A stretch of DNA of 64,000 nucleotides from Niallia sp. FSL W8-0635 (lineage in GTDB: Bacteria; Bacillota; Bacilli; Bacillales; Cytobacillaceae), in contig NZ_JBBOYD010000001.1 of assembly GCF_038007965.1 (NCBI RefSeq), positions 1,528,501-1,592,500 of the forward strand. Reading direction: 5' to 3'. Both the position numbers and the translations under genes were made by a program. How positions within the stretch are numbered: the first letter of the stretch is position 1; the number at the start of each line of letters is the position of its first letter. Below are positions 16,012 through 24,197 of this stretch, in pieces. The notes under the pieces were generated by a model, which ran no database searches, was not told where the DNA came from, and was given only the letters and a program-made list of their open reading frames with translations.

Positions 16012-17562
16012 ATGTATAAAGTTGGTATTGATGTTGGAGGAACGAATACAGATGCTGTTATTCTTGATGAAAAGTTAAACTTAATTCATCAAGTCAAAAT
16101 GCCTACAAGTGAAGATATAGAGTCAGGGATTGTTTCTGCTTTAAAAAAAGTATTAGAGGAATCCGGGATTAATCGAGAAAAAGTGACGCATGCGATGTTA
16201 GGAACTACGCAATGTACCAATGCAATTGTAGAAAGAAAAAAACTAGCAAAAGTAGGTGTTATTCGCCTAGGATATCCTGCAACCGCCTCTGTCCTTCCTT
16301 ATACCGCTTGGCCAGAAGAAATGGTAACTGTTTTATCGGGTGAGTATCGCTTGGCTGGTGGTGGATATGAGTATGATGGTCAAGTGCTTTCTCTTTTTTC
16401 AGAGGAAGAAATACGGGGGATTTTGAGAGAATGGAATGGGGAAGTAGAAGCAGTTGCTGTTGTTGGGGTCTTCTCTTCCTTAAAAAATGATCAGGAACTT
16501 CGAGTTGCAGAGTTAGTGAAGGAAGTGATGGGAGAAGAAATCCCTGTTTCTTGTTCTTCCATGATTGGTTCTGTTGGGTTAATAGAAAGAGAGAATGCAA
16601 CGATATTAAATAGTGCTTTATTTAAGGTTATTGCAATGACAAGCAATGGGTTTGAGAATGCGTTAAAAGAAGAGGGAATAAATGATGCACAAGTATTCCT
16701 CTGTCAAAACGATGGAACGTTAATGTCGATTGATTATGCTCGTAAATATCCGATTCTAACAATTGCTTGTGGTCCAACAAATAGTATTCGTGGAGCGTCC
16801 TATTTAGCAGGGATTAAAGATGCAATGGTACTAGATGTAGGGGGAACAACGTCGGATATTGGGGTGCTAACTGGTGGTTTTCCTCGTGAATCTTCACTCG
16901 CTGTTGATGTAGGTGGAGTACGTACAAATTTCCGCATGCCTGATATAATATCTATCGGATTAGGTGGAGGAAGTATTGTCCGAGAGGTAAATAATGAAGT
17001 AACGATAGGACCAGACAGTGTAGGCTATCGAATTACGGAAGAAGCCCTAGTATTTGGTGGTAATACACTTACGACAACAGATATTGCAGTGCGTTTAGGA
17101 GTAGCAGTGGTAGGTAATCCAGAATTGGTAGCCCATATTGATGAAGCATTTGCTAAACAAGCCTATGCGAAAATAGCTGTAATGACAGAAGAAGCAATTG
17201 ATAAAATGAAGACGAGCAATAATGATACAACTGTCGTTTTAGTAGGTGGTGGAAGCATTATTATTCCAAGACAATTAAATGGAGTGAAAGAAATCATTCA
17301 TAATGAGAATGGTGCAGTTGCAAATGCGATTGGCGCATCGATTTCTCAAATAAGCGGACAATATGAGCAAATATATATTTATTCCCAGATTTCTCGTGAT
17401 GAAGCACGGATAGATGCGGAAGAAAGAGCGAGGCAACAGGCTATTTTAGCAGGTGCGAAAGTAGAAACAATTGAGCTTGTAGAAATAGAAGAAATACCGT
17501 TAGCATACCATCCAGGCAATGCTACAAGACTACGAGTGAAAGTAGTAGGAGAGCTAACATAA
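16012..17562 (+). CDS. Hydantoinase/oxoprolinase family protein (HyuA-like)
   Basis: The 516-residue protein begins YKVGIDVGGTNTDAVILDE, the N-terminal nucleotide-binding motif of the hydantoinase A/5-oxoprolinase family. GTTQCTNAIVERK (about 63-75), the second phosphate motif LDVGGTTSDIGVL and the glycine-rich IGLGGGSIV follow. The fold is that of an ASKHA ATPase, which couples ATP hydrolysis to ring opening of hydantoin or 5-oxoproline. It is shorter than full HyuA (about 680 residues), and no hyuB-like gene follows, as is common for the members paired with DUF917. The gene ends inside a shared terminator. Family certain; substrate inferred from operon only. Confidence 0.83.
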   Translation: MYKVGIDVGGTNTDAVILDEKLNLIHQVKMPTSEDIESGIVSALKKVLEESGINREKVTHAMLGTTQCTNAIVERKKLAKVGVIRLGYPATASVLPYTAWPEEMVTVLSGEYRLAGGGYEYDGQVLSLFSEEEIRGILREWNGEVEAVAVVGVFSSLKNDQELRVAELVKEVMGEEIPVSCSSMIGSVGLIERENATILNSALFKVIAMTSNGFENALKEEGINDAQVFLCQNDGTLMSIDYARKYPILTIACGPTNSIRGASYLAGIKDAMVLDVGGTTSDIGVLTGGFPRESSLAVDVGGVRTNFRMPDIISIGLGGGSIVREVNNEVTIGPDSVGYRITEEALVFGGNTLTTTDIAVRLGVAVVGNPELVAHIDEAFAKQAYAKIAVMTEEAIDKMKTSNNDTTVVLVGGGSIIIPRQLNGVKEIIHNENGAVANAIGASISQISGQYEQIYIYSQISRDEARIDAEERARQQAILAGAKVETIELVEIEEIPLAYHPGNATRLRVKVVGELT

Positions 17563-17573
17563 AAGAGACAAGA

Positions 17574-17609
17574 AGAAAGAGAAAATGATTTTGGTCATTT
17601 TCTCTTTCT
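17574..17609. terminator. Bidirectional terminator containing a stop codon
   Basis: Fifteen-base arms, AGAAAGAGAAAATGA (17574-17588) and its exact complement at 17595-17609, around a six-base loop. The stop codon of the convergent small helix-turn-helix gene is the first three bases of the right arm. Confidence 0.8.
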
Positions 17610-17807
17610 ATTAATGTGCGCAATTATATCCGACTTAAAAAAAATTCTTTCTTTGGAGCCAACTTTAACAGGTTCTAAAATCCCCTTTTTCACACAGTCA
17701 TGGATATATTGGCGAGTGCAGCCTAATAATTCGGCAACCTCTGAGGTGGAAACTAACTCACTTTGTAAAAACCTTCGCAGTTCCATATCATTTTCAAATT
17801 GAATCAT
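17595..17807 (-). CDS. Small helix-turn-helix DNA-binding protein (excisionase/MerR-like)
   Basis: The 70-residue protein has a short N-terminal helix (residues 1-18) followed by a winged helix-turn-helix: LVSTSEVAELLGCTRQYIHDCVKKGILEPVKVG, then a basic tail SDIIAHINRKRK. The pattern S-T-x-E-V-A-x-L-L-G-x-T-x-x-Y-I is that of the HTH_17 excisionase or MerR N-terminal fold. It could be a plasmid, phage or transposon remnant regulator, but no mobile element genes or attachment sites are near. A product this short probably acts as a dimer or with a partner. It is convergent with the hydantoinase-like gene and shares its terminator. Fold likely, role unknown. Confidence 0.7.
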   Translation of the reverse strand: MIQFENDMELRRFLQSELVSTSEVAELLGCTRQYIHDCVKKGILEPVKVGSKERIFFKSDIIAHINRKRK

Positions 17808-18090
17808 GAGAATCGTTCCAATCTTTTTTAAAATTTATTTTGTAGTACTAAGTCTATACCCAAAAACAAAACAAATAATTCACTTGTCTATCTTTTTATA
17901 ATGGTAATTTAAAAAGTGGCTGTATTAGAATCTTGGATTTTGCAGAATAAACTTGTTAGTATCATCAATATAATAAGGTTGATGCTTTCTAATTTGATAG
18001 AAATACACATCTGTGAAAGCATATATTTTCCAGCTGGAAATAGATATAATGATGAGGGAAATGAAAATTCAAAAAGTATGGAGGAGAATG

Positions 18091-18981
18091 ATGTTTAAAA
18101 ATAGGATGGGGAAGGTAAGGTCGGGCTGGATCATTTTGCTAGCTTTAGTAGCAACGTCACTTATTCAATCGTTATTAATGGTGCCTGGAATGATTTATCC
18201 TATAATGAAGGAATTGCTAACAAATCCAAATGGATTTAACGGAAATGTAGACGAACTTACAAATAATTCGCCTTGGTTCATGCTTTTCACACAAGGATTA
18301 GGATTAATTGGCGGAATTGTTATGTTATTTATTTTATGGCGTTTTGTTAATAAGAAAAGAATTTCAGAAATGGGATTTAAAAATTTTTCTACTGATTTTA
18401 TCACTGGACTAGGAATGGGAGCATTATCCATCATTATTATATTCTTTATTCTATTGGCCACAAAGAATATAGAGATGGCTAATTCCTTTGGTTCACCCGA
18501 TTTTTCTGCTTATACGATTTCCTATCTTCTGTTTTTTATTTTAGTAGGTTTTTCTGAGGAACTGACATTTAGAGGATATATAATGTCCACGCTAGCGGAT
18601 AACGGTAATTCTAAAACGGTCGTATATATCCTATCATCGCTTATTTTTGGCATTGCACATATATGGAATCCGAATGTGGCCATCTTTGGAATCGTGAATA
18701 TTTTTCTAGTGGGGCTGCTGTTTGCTTATATGTATGATAAGACAAAAAGCCTATGGATGCCAATTGGCTATCATATTACGTGGAATTATTTCCAAGGAAA
18801 TGTGTTTGGCTTCCCAGTTAGTGGTACGACACCACATGGTATGTATGGCATTGACGTTTCTATGGGAAATGATTGGTTAACAGGTGGTTCCTTTGGTCTA
18901 GAAGGAGGATTTCTGGCGACATTGATGATTGCTTGTGGCTTTTTAATAACTAAATTATATACAAAGAGAAGTTTGGAATAG
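18091..18981 (+). CDS. CPBP-family intramembrane metalloprotease
   Basis: The start chosen is the ATG at 18091, six bases after GGAGG, giving 296 residues; an in-frame GTG at 18013 has no ribosome site. The protein has about eight membrane segments. The three CPBP (Abi, CAAX protease-like) motifs are present in order: EELTFRGYI (E-E-x-x-x-R) about two-thirds along, FGIAHIWNP (F-x-x-x-H), and YHITWNYFQG (H-x-x-x-N). These glutamates and histidines bind a metal and cleave peptide bonds in the membrane. Members act in prenyl-protein processing, bacteriocin immunity or signal proteolysis. No bacteriocin gene is adjacent, so the target is unknown. Confidence 0.83.
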   Translation: MFKNRMGKVRSGWIILLALVATSLIQSLLMVPGMIYPIMKELLTNPNGFNGNVDELTNNSPWFMLFTQGLGLIGGIVMLFILWRFVNKKRISEMGFKNFSTDFITGLGMGALSIIIIFFILLATKNIEMANSFGSPDFSAYTISYLLFFILVGFSEELTFRGYIMSTLADNGNSKTVVYILSSLIFGIAHIWNPNVAIFGIVNIFLVGLLFAYMYDKTKSLWMPIGYHITWNYFQGNVFGFPVSGTTPHGMYGIDVSMGNDWLTGGSFGLEGGFLATLMIACGFLITKLYTKRSLE

Positions 18982-19045
18982 TGTTCATTTCAATCTTGTT
19001 CAGAGAAAAAGTGATATTCTAATAGAATAATTGTTAAATTTACGT

Positions 19046-19051
19046 TATAAT
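19046..19051 (+). promoter_or_regulatory. Probable -10 of the queuosine operon
   Basis: TATAAT about 50 bases before the riboswitch; the -35 is weak. A small perfect hairpin, CCGTA-TAT-TACGG (19083-19095), lies directly before the aptamer. Confidence 0.4.
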
Positions 19052-19096
19052 AAGTCGAGTTAAAATAATAGTATAGCAAAATCCGTATATTACGGT

Positions 19097-19167
19097 GGAG
19101 GTTCTAGCTACCCTCTTTAAAAAACTAAGAAAAACAGGACTGCTTTCTTAGTAGTGCTGTTTTTTCT
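19097..19167 (+). ncRNA. preQ1-I riboswitch with transcription-termination platform
   Basis: The aptamer (19097-19128) reads GGAGG, then TTCTAGCTAC, CCTCT, and an A-rich tail ending ACTAA, the class I preQ1 consensus. The P1 stem is GAGG with CCTC, and the tail forms the pseudoknot with the loop. Downstream, ACTAAGAAA (19124-19132) can pair with TTTCTTAGT (19144-19152) as an antiterminator, while AAAAACAG (near 19131) can pair with CTGTTTTT (19157-19164) as a terminator. Bound preQ1 would hold ACTAA in the pseudoknot, block the antiterminator and stop transcription of queCDE-folE. The aptamer is a strong match; the switching model is inferred from the pairing. Confidence 0.92.
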
Positions 19168-19187
19168 ATATGAAGGAGTTTTTAGAA

Positions 19188-19847
19188 ATGAAAAATGAAA
19201 AAGCGGTTGTTGTATTTAGTGGTGGTCAAGATAGCACTACCTGTCTATTTTGGGCAATGAAAAACTTCAAAGAAGTAGTAGCTGTAACATTTGACTACAA
19301 TCAAAGACATATTACAGAAATTGAATGTGCGAAGAAGATTACCGAAGAGCTTGGCATTAAGCATCATATTCTTGATATGTCCCTACTAAATCAGCTTGCG
19401 CCAAATGCTTTAACGAGAGACGATATTGCAGTTGAAGAAGGAAAAGGTGGAGCATTGCCTTCTACATTTGTTCCTGGACGCAATTTATTATTTATGTCAT
19501 TTGCGGGTGTGTTAGCTAGCCAGATTGAAGCAAAGCATATTGTAACTGGTGTTTGTGAAACAGACTTTAGCGGATATCCAGACTGTCGTGACATTTTTAT
19601 TAAATCATTGAATGTAACATTAAATCTTTCCATGGATAATCAATTTGTCATTCATACTCCACTAATGTGGTTAAATAAAGCAGAAACATGGGAGCTAGCA
19701 GATGAGCTAGGAGCCTTTAATTTTGTTCGAGAAAAAACATTAACATGCTATAACGGCATTGTTGCTGATGGCTGTGGAGAGTGCCCTGCTTGTAAGCTCC
19801 GTAAAAATGGCTTGGATGAATATTTAGCTGTTCGAAAGGGGCTATAA
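19188..19847 (+). CDS. queC: 7-cyano-7-deazaguanine synthase QueC
   Basis: The start is the ATG at 19188, nine bases after AAGGAG, giving 219 residues as in B. subtilis QueC; an upstream in-frame ATG at 19170 lacks a ribosome site. [12 protein letters not shown] is the ATP pyrophosphatase P-loop, and the zinc-binding cluster [10 protein letters not shown] lies near the C-terminus. The enzyme converts 7-carboxy-7-deazaguanine with ammonia and ATP to preQ0 in the queuosine pathway. It is the first gene of the preQ1-controlled operon and is followed after 4 bases by queD. Very sure. Confidence 0.97.
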   Translation: MKNEKAVVVFSGGQDSTTCLFWAMKNFKEVVAVTFDYNQRHITEIECAKKITEELGIKHHILDMSLLNQLAPNALTRDDIAVEEGKGGALPSTFVPGRNLLFMSFAGVLASQIEAKHIVTGVCETDFSGYPDCRDIFIKSLNVTLNLSMDNQFVIHTPLMWLNKAETWELADELGAFNFVREKTLTCYNGIVADGCGECPACKLRKNGLDEYLAVRKGL

Positions 19848-19851
19848 TTAG

Positions 19852-20334
19852 ATGCATGACTTTCGAATTGTAGAGAAACTGCAAAAGTTTGGAGAAGACA
19901 TTTCTTCTAAGCAATTAAAATATCATCATAAGCGTGTCATGGTAAGTAAAGAATTCACTTTTGATGCAGCACATCATTTGCATGCCTATGAAGGGAAATG
20001 CATGAATCTTCATGGACATACGTACAAGGTTGTTTTTGGGATTAGTGGTTATTTAGATGATCGTGGATTAATGATTGATTTTGGTGATATTAAGAAGATT
20101 TGGAAAAACGATATAGAAATTTATTTGGATCATCGCTATTTAAATGAAACACTGCCACCAATGAATACAACAGCAGAAAATATCGTTTATTGGATTTTTG
20201 AAAAGATGGAAGAAGCATTGAGCAAGGATGAAATGAAGCAAGCGGATAATGGGGCAAGAGTAGAATTTGTTCGTCTTTATGAAACTCCTACTAGTTTTGC
20301 AGAAATGAGACGGGAGTGGATGGAGAATGAGTAA
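19852..20334 (+). CDS. queD: 6-carboxy-5,6,7,8-tetrahydropterin synthase QueD
   Basis: The 160-residue protein has a short N-terminal extension (about 30 residues) and then the PTPS fold: FTFDAAHHLHAYEGKCMNLHGHTY contains the three zinc histidines and the catalytic cysteine of GKC. DFGDIKK and LDHRYLNE follow, then NTTAENIV and a late glutamate in VRLYETPTS. QueD turns dihydroneopterin triphosphate into 6-carboxytetrahydropterin. The substrate comes from GTP cyclohydrolase I, whose gene is two genes downstream. The stop overlaps the start of queE by 8 bases, which indicates coupling. Confidence 0.95.
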   Translation: MHDFRIVEKLQKFGEDISSKQLKYHHKRVMVSKEFTFDAAHHLHAYEGKCMNLHGHTYKVVFGISGYLDDRGLMIDFGDIKKIWKNDIEIYLDHRYLNETLPPMNTTAENIVYWIFEKMEEALSKDEMKQADNGARVEFVRLYETPTSFAEMRREWMENE

Positions 20335-21055
20335 GGTTCCTGTTATGGAAATATTCGGACCGACGATTCAAGGAGAGGGAATGGTCATTGGTCAAAAAAC
20401 GATGTTTGTTCGTACAGCAGGCTGTGATTATTCCTGCGCTTGGTGTGATTCTGCTTTTACCTGGGATGGTAGTGGTAAAGAGCTAATCAAGCAAATGCAG
20501 GCAGAAGAAATTTGGGATGAGCTGGTTCGTTTAGGTGGTAATGGTTTTTCTTTTGTCACTCTTTCTGGCGGAAATCCGGCTCTATTGAAAAATCTTTCCT
20601 TTCTGGTAGATTTATTAAAAGAAAAAGAAATAAAAATTGGCCTTGAAACACAGGGAAGTAGATGGCAGGATTGGTTTGTGGATATTGATGAACTGACTAT
20701 TTCACCTAAACCACCAAGCTCGAAGATGAATACTGATTTTGACATATTAGATTCGATTATGCAAAGATTAAGAGATGCAAATCGAAGTAATCATATTAGT
20801 CTAAAAGTAGTTGTATTTTCAGACGAAGATTATGCATATGCGAAGAAGGTTCATCTTCGTTATCCAGATGTTCCATTTTTCCTGCAGGTTGGTAATGAGG
20901 ATAATAAAACGGTCGATAACGCGCAATTAGTCGAGCAATTACTAACTAAATATGAATGGCTGATTGATAAAACAATGCTCGATAATGAATTTAAAAATGT
21001 AAAGGTACTTCCACAGCTACATACGTATATTTGGGGAAATAAGCGTGGAGTGTAG
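20327..21055 (+). CDS. queE: 7-carboxy-7-deazaguanine synthase QueE
   Basis: The 242-residue radical SAM enzyme has IFGPTIQGEGMVIG at the N-terminus and the iron-sulfur motif C-DYS-C-AW-C (C-x3-C-x2-C) near residues 32-40. FVTLSGGNPAL, the glycine-rich SAM-contact segment, and LETQGSRW follow. It rearranges 6-carboxytetrahydropterin to 7-carboxy-7-deazaguanine, using SAM and Mg2+. The start ATG lies in the last codons of queD. The order queC-queD-queE matches the Bacillus operon. Certain. Confidence 0.96.
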   Translation: MSKVPVMEIFGPTIQGEGMVIGQKTMFVRTAGCDYSCAWCDSAFTWDGSGKELIKQMQAEEIWDELVRLGGNGFSFVTLSGGNPALLKNLSFLVDLLKEKEIKIGLETQGSRWQDWFVDIDELTISPKPPSSKMNTDFDILDSIMQRLRDANRSNHISLKVVVFSDEDYAYAKKVHLRYPDVPFFLQVGNEDNKTVDNAQLVEQLLTKYEWLIDKTMLDNEFKNVKVLPQLHTYIWGNKRGV

Positions 21056-21087
21056 ATAAACGGGAAGGTATTTAGGAGGATTTTGGG

Positions 21088-21651
21088 ATGAGTAAATTTA
21101 ATACTCCTCAAATAGAGGAGGCAATTCGCTTATTATTAGAAGCAGTTGGAGAGGATCCAAATAGAGAAGGATTATTGGATACTCCAAAACGTGTAGCAAA
21201 AATGTACGAAGAAGTTTTTTCAGGTCTAACAATTGATCCGAAAGAATATTTTGAAACGATTTTCCATGAAGACCATGAAGAATTGGTATTAGTAAAGGAT
21301 ATCCCTTTTTATTCGATGTGTGAGCATCACTTAGTTCCTTTTTACGGAAAAGCACATGTAGCTTATATTCCTAAGGGAGGAAGAGTCGCTGGATTAAGTA
21401 AGCTTGCAAGAGCAATTGAGGCAGTTTCGAAGCGACCGCAATTGCAGGAGAGAATTACGTCTACTGTTGCAGATACTATGATGGAAACGCTAGAGCCACA
21501 TGGAGTAATGGTTGTTGTGGAAGCAGAGCATATGTGTATGACGATGCGTGGAGTGAAAAAGCCTGGTGCTAAAACAGTTACTTCTGCTGTTCGTGGTGTT
21601 TTCCAAACAGATAGTGATAAGCGTGCAGAAGTTTTTGCGATGATTAAATAG
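21088..21651 (+). CDS. folE: GTP cyclohydrolase I FolE
   Basis: The 187-residue enzyme has the zinc ligands in [10 protein letters not shown] and [13 protein letters not shown], plus [11 protein letters not shown] and the [19 protein letters not shown] segment of type IA GTP cyclohydrolases. It converts GTP to dihydroneopterin triphosphate, the precursor of both folate and queuosine. In B. subtilis the fourth gene of this operon is queF (preQ0 reductase), and folE lies elsewhere with mtrB. Here folE occupies the last position and no queF is seen. A good AGGAGG site precedes the ATG, and a terminator follows at 21678. It could be the only folE or a dedicated extra copy. Confidence 0.96.
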   Translation: MSKFNTPQIEEAIRLLLEAVGEDPNREGLLDTPKRVAKMYEEVFSGLTIDPKEYFETIFHEDHEELVLVKDIPFYSMCEHHLVPFYGKAHVAYIPKGGRVAGLSKLARAIEAVSKRPQLQERITSTVADTMMETLEPHGVMVVVEAEHMCMTMRGVKKPGAKTVTSAVRGVFQTDSDKRAEVFAMIK

Positions 21652-21677
21652 GCTCATATTTGTATTAAATTTTTGGG

Positions 21678-21706
21678 AAAATCCTGTTATTAGCAGGATT
21701 TTTTTT
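21678..21706 (+). terminator. Rho-independent terminator of the que operon
   Basis: ATCCTG and CAGGAT arms around a seven-base loop, followed by eight T residues. Confidence 0.85.
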
Positions 21707-21784
21707 ATTAACTTATATTTTTTTTAAGCCTTGCATAATACGAATACAGAAGGGGAGGGAGAAATTAAAGGGTTAAGGGAATAG

Positions 21785-22009
21785 GAAGAGGGCTTATATA
21801 GAGAATATTTTGCAAGGGATAGAGCGTTTGATGAATATGTATCAATCTTTGGTTCCCTAGTATATGGATTGAACCTGAGAGACATTAGTATAAGTTAAGG
21901 ACACTGGATAAAATGGGAGAAAACCAATTCAGATGAGATTATTTATAATTTTTCTGCACAAGTAGAGTATCAAAAAGGTTTCTACGGACTTCTCTTACCG
22001 TCTGTATAG
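21785..22009 (+). pseudogene. Decayed coding remnant of unknown family
   Basis: One frame reads about 36 protein-like residues (including GLYREYFARD and FDEYVSIFGSLVYGLNLRDI), a TAA, then about 36 more in the same frame (HWIKWEKTNSDEIIYN, then FSAQVEYQKGFYGLLLP), ending in TAG at 22007-22009. A further in-frame TAG lies at 21782. No start codon or ribosome site fits. The aromatic-rich, low-stop pattern looks like an old gene that has lost its ends and gained stops. I cannot name the family. It lies between the que operon terminator and the first dispersed repeat element. Confidence 0.35.
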
Positions 22010-22111
22010 CAATGATGTCAATTCTTCTGTCCTTTGCAGTGCCGTTTTGAGAATAGAGGGTTTCGAGAGGGTCCGCACTTATCGGTTGGGGTAAAAGGGA
22101 AAGCACCTGAG

Positions 22112-22302
22112 TAAATAGACGGAAAATTTTCGCTTATTTAGTAATTATTATTAAAAAAGGCTTAAATAGACGGAGAGATTCCGCTTATTGACTTGAAAAA
22201 TGGGAAAAAGGGAGAGTTTGCTTTGCATAATCGGAAAACCTTCCCTTATTTGCCACAAAATAAGCACTATTTTGCATTTAACCGGAAAACCTCCGCTTAT
22301 TT
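22112..22302 (+). repeat. Dispersed four-module repeat, copy A
   Basis: Four copies of an imperfect palindrome (CGGAAAA..TCCG flanked by AATA and CTTATT) begin at 22120, 22171, 22232 and 22283, spacings 51, 61 and 51. The same four modules with almost the same spacing occur at 52330-52518 and 63190-63376. Copy A and copy B agree over nearly the whole element by eye, with a long shared core between modules 1 and 2 (AGTAATTA, AAAAAAGGCT, AAATAGACGGAGAGATTCCG). Module 3 has a poor right arm in every copy. Small open frames here are not convincing genes. Confidence 0.8.
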
Positions 22303-22568
22303 CCCTTTAGTCGGTTACTCGATTCAGGACAAAACATCTTATTTAAAAGGCAATGAGTCAAAGAGATTTTCATTTTAATGCATGATGATGAACGGTACTA
22401 AAAGTAAGGGAGGCTTTATATAAATAAGGATTTTGCATTCAAAATAAAGAAACTCGCCAATGGCGAGTTTTCCTATTTTATATACCAATAACAATGTCAA
22501 ATCGGCACCCATTTTAAGAAAAGTACCTCAAAAGCAACTCTTTGTTAAAAGGAGCCTTGCTTTTTGTT
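22303..22568. other. Intergenic tail of copy A region
   Basis: No gene seen. It holds the cystine symporter terminator (22451-22469) and a stretch at 22478-22528 (TTATATACCAATAA to AAGTACCT) that is also found after repeat copy B at 52594-52638. Confidence 0.5.
22451..22469. terminator. Terminator hairpin downstream of tcyP
   Basis: AACTCGCC and GGCGAGTT arms with a three-base loop. On the minus strand it is followed by TCTTTATTTT, so it ends the symporter transcript. Confidence 0.75.
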
Positions 22569-23960
22569 TTACGCAATATTTTCAGAAGCGTCAATATCAT
22601 TAGACTGATACTGCTTTGTATCTAATTCACCAAGTGTTTTACTTGTTACAACACCGGAAACCATTGATCCACTTACGTTTAGAGCAGTACGTCCCATATC
22701 AATTAGTGGTTCAACTGAAATTAATACCCCAGCTAAAGCAACTGGTAGGTTTAAAGTAGAAAGAACGATTAATGTTGCAAAAGTTGCTCCTCCACCGACT
22801 CCAGCTACCCCAAAAGAACTGATCATAACAACAATAATTAAGGTTGCGATGAATGAAGGGGATAAAGGATTAATCCCTTGTGTTGGTGCAATCATGACTG
22901 CAAGCATTGCTGGATAGATACCGGCACAACCATTTTGACCAATGGATACTCCAAAGGATGCAGAGAAGTTTGCAATCGATTCAGGTACACCTAATTTATT
23001 TTTTTGTGCCTCAATATTTAATGGCATTGTTCCAGCACTTGTGCGGGAAGTGAATGCAAATGTTAGAACTGGCCACACCTTTTTCACATATTGTTTTGGA
23101 CTTAGTCCCATAATAGCAAGAATGATTAAATGAACAATAAACATCGCAATTAACGCAACATATGAAGCAATAACAAATTTACCTAGCTTTACTATGGCAT
23201 CGAAGTTACTTCCTGCAACAGTTTTAGCCATAAGTGCAAGGATTCCATATGGAGTTAATCGTAATACTAATGTTACAATACGCATCACTACTGTATGTAA
23301 AGCTTCAACAATCTTTTGGAAGAAAGCAGCTTGCTCTGGATTTTTTCTTTTAATACCAAGGAATGCAACCCCAACAAATGCTGCGAAAATAACTACCGCA
23401 ATTGTAGATGTTGGTCTAGCTCCTGTTAAATCTTGAAATGGGTTAGCTGGTAAAAAGCTAAGAATTTTTTGTGGTACAGTCGTGCTTTGTACTTCTCCTA
23501 AAGTTTCTTCTAATTGTTGTCCGCGAAGAATTTCAGCATCGCCAGCACTTACATCAATAGCCTTTAAGTCAAATCCAGCTGTTGTAGCAATTCCGATTCC
23601 AGCAGAAATGGCTGTAGTAAGTAAAAGTGTTCCAATTACAAGACCACTGATTTTCCCAAGATTAGCTGATTTTTCAAGCTTTGTGAATGCTGCAATAATC
23701 GAAATAAAAACTAGCGGCATAACAATCATTTGCAATAACTTTACATATCCGCTTCCGACTAAACCAAACCAATCATTTGTAGTTGTGATTACTTCAGAAG
23801 TAGGAGCATAAATCAATTGTAGGATAGCCCCGAATAAAACCCCAAGTCCTAATCCTGTAAACACACGTTTGGAAAAGGAAATATGTTTCTTTTGCATGTA
23901 GAAAAGAACGCTAAGCAAAATAAGTAAGATAACAATGTTTAAAATAACAAAAAAATTCAA
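22569..23960 (-). CDS. tcyP: L-cystine symporter TcyP
   Basis: The start is placed at the TTG at 23960, eight bases after AAAGGAGG, giving 463 residues, the length of B. subtilis TcyP; a TTG 33 bases upstream has no ribosome site. The protein is a dicarboxylate/cation symporter-family transporter with about eight membrane helices and two re-entrant loops: FTSRTSAGTMPLNIEAQ and FGVAGVGGGATFATL correspond to the substrate and sodium site loops. VKLLQMIVMPLVFISIIAAF and GARPTSTIAVVIFAAF match my recollection of TcyP closely. It imports cystine with sodium ions. It lies alone between repeat copy A and ogt. Confidence 0.92.
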   Translation of the reverse strand: MNFFVILNIVILLILLSVLFYMQKKHISFSKRVFTGLGLGVLFGAILQLIYAPTSEVITTTNDWFGLVGSGYVKLLQMIVMPLVFISIIAAFTKLEKSANLGKISGLVIGTLLLTTAISAGIGIATTAGFDLKAIDVSAGDAEILRGQQLEETLGEVQSTTVPQKILSFLPANPFQDLTGARPTSTIAVVIFAAFVGVAFLGIKRKNPEQAAFFQKIVEALHTVVMRIVTLVLRLTPYGILALMAKTVAGSNFDAIVKLGKFVIASYVALIAMFIVHLIILAIMGLSPKQYVKKVWPVLTFAFTSRTSAGTMPLNIEAQKNKLGVPESIANFSASFGVSIGQNGCAGIYPAMLAVMIAPTQGINPLSPSFIATLIIVVMISSFGVAGVGGGATFATLIVLSTLNLPVALAGVLISVEPLIDMGRTALNVSGSMVSGVVTSKTLGELDTKQYQSNDIDASENIA

Positions 23961-24197
23961 TGGGATGTCCTCCTTTAATGTTTTTAATTCCAATAGGTTA
24001 AATAGGGATTAAATAAATTCTTTAAAATGTTACCATCATTTATTGAGTTTGTAAACATTAATTTAAAAATCAAGGGGACATTTTTTTAGAAAAAAGCAAT
24101 TCTAGTCAAAAGCATGATGAAATAAAGGAATACTAGTATGTTGCTACATGTTTTTCTGCTAAAATAAATAGTAAAATAAGCCTTATGGGGGAATAGC

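Noticed and set aside
16259..16600. 113-residue minus-strand frame inside the hydantoinase-like gene
   Set aside because: A shadow of the strongly supported plus-strand gene, with unnatural composition.
22112..22302. CRISPR array reading of the repeated modules
   Set aside because: Only four units per copy, the intervening sequences are conserved between copies rather than unique, and no cas genes are present.
22193..22378. 61-residue open frame in repeat copy A
   Set aside because: No ribosome site, it reads across palindromic modules, and its stop-free run comes from the repeat. No similar protein can be read in copies B or C.
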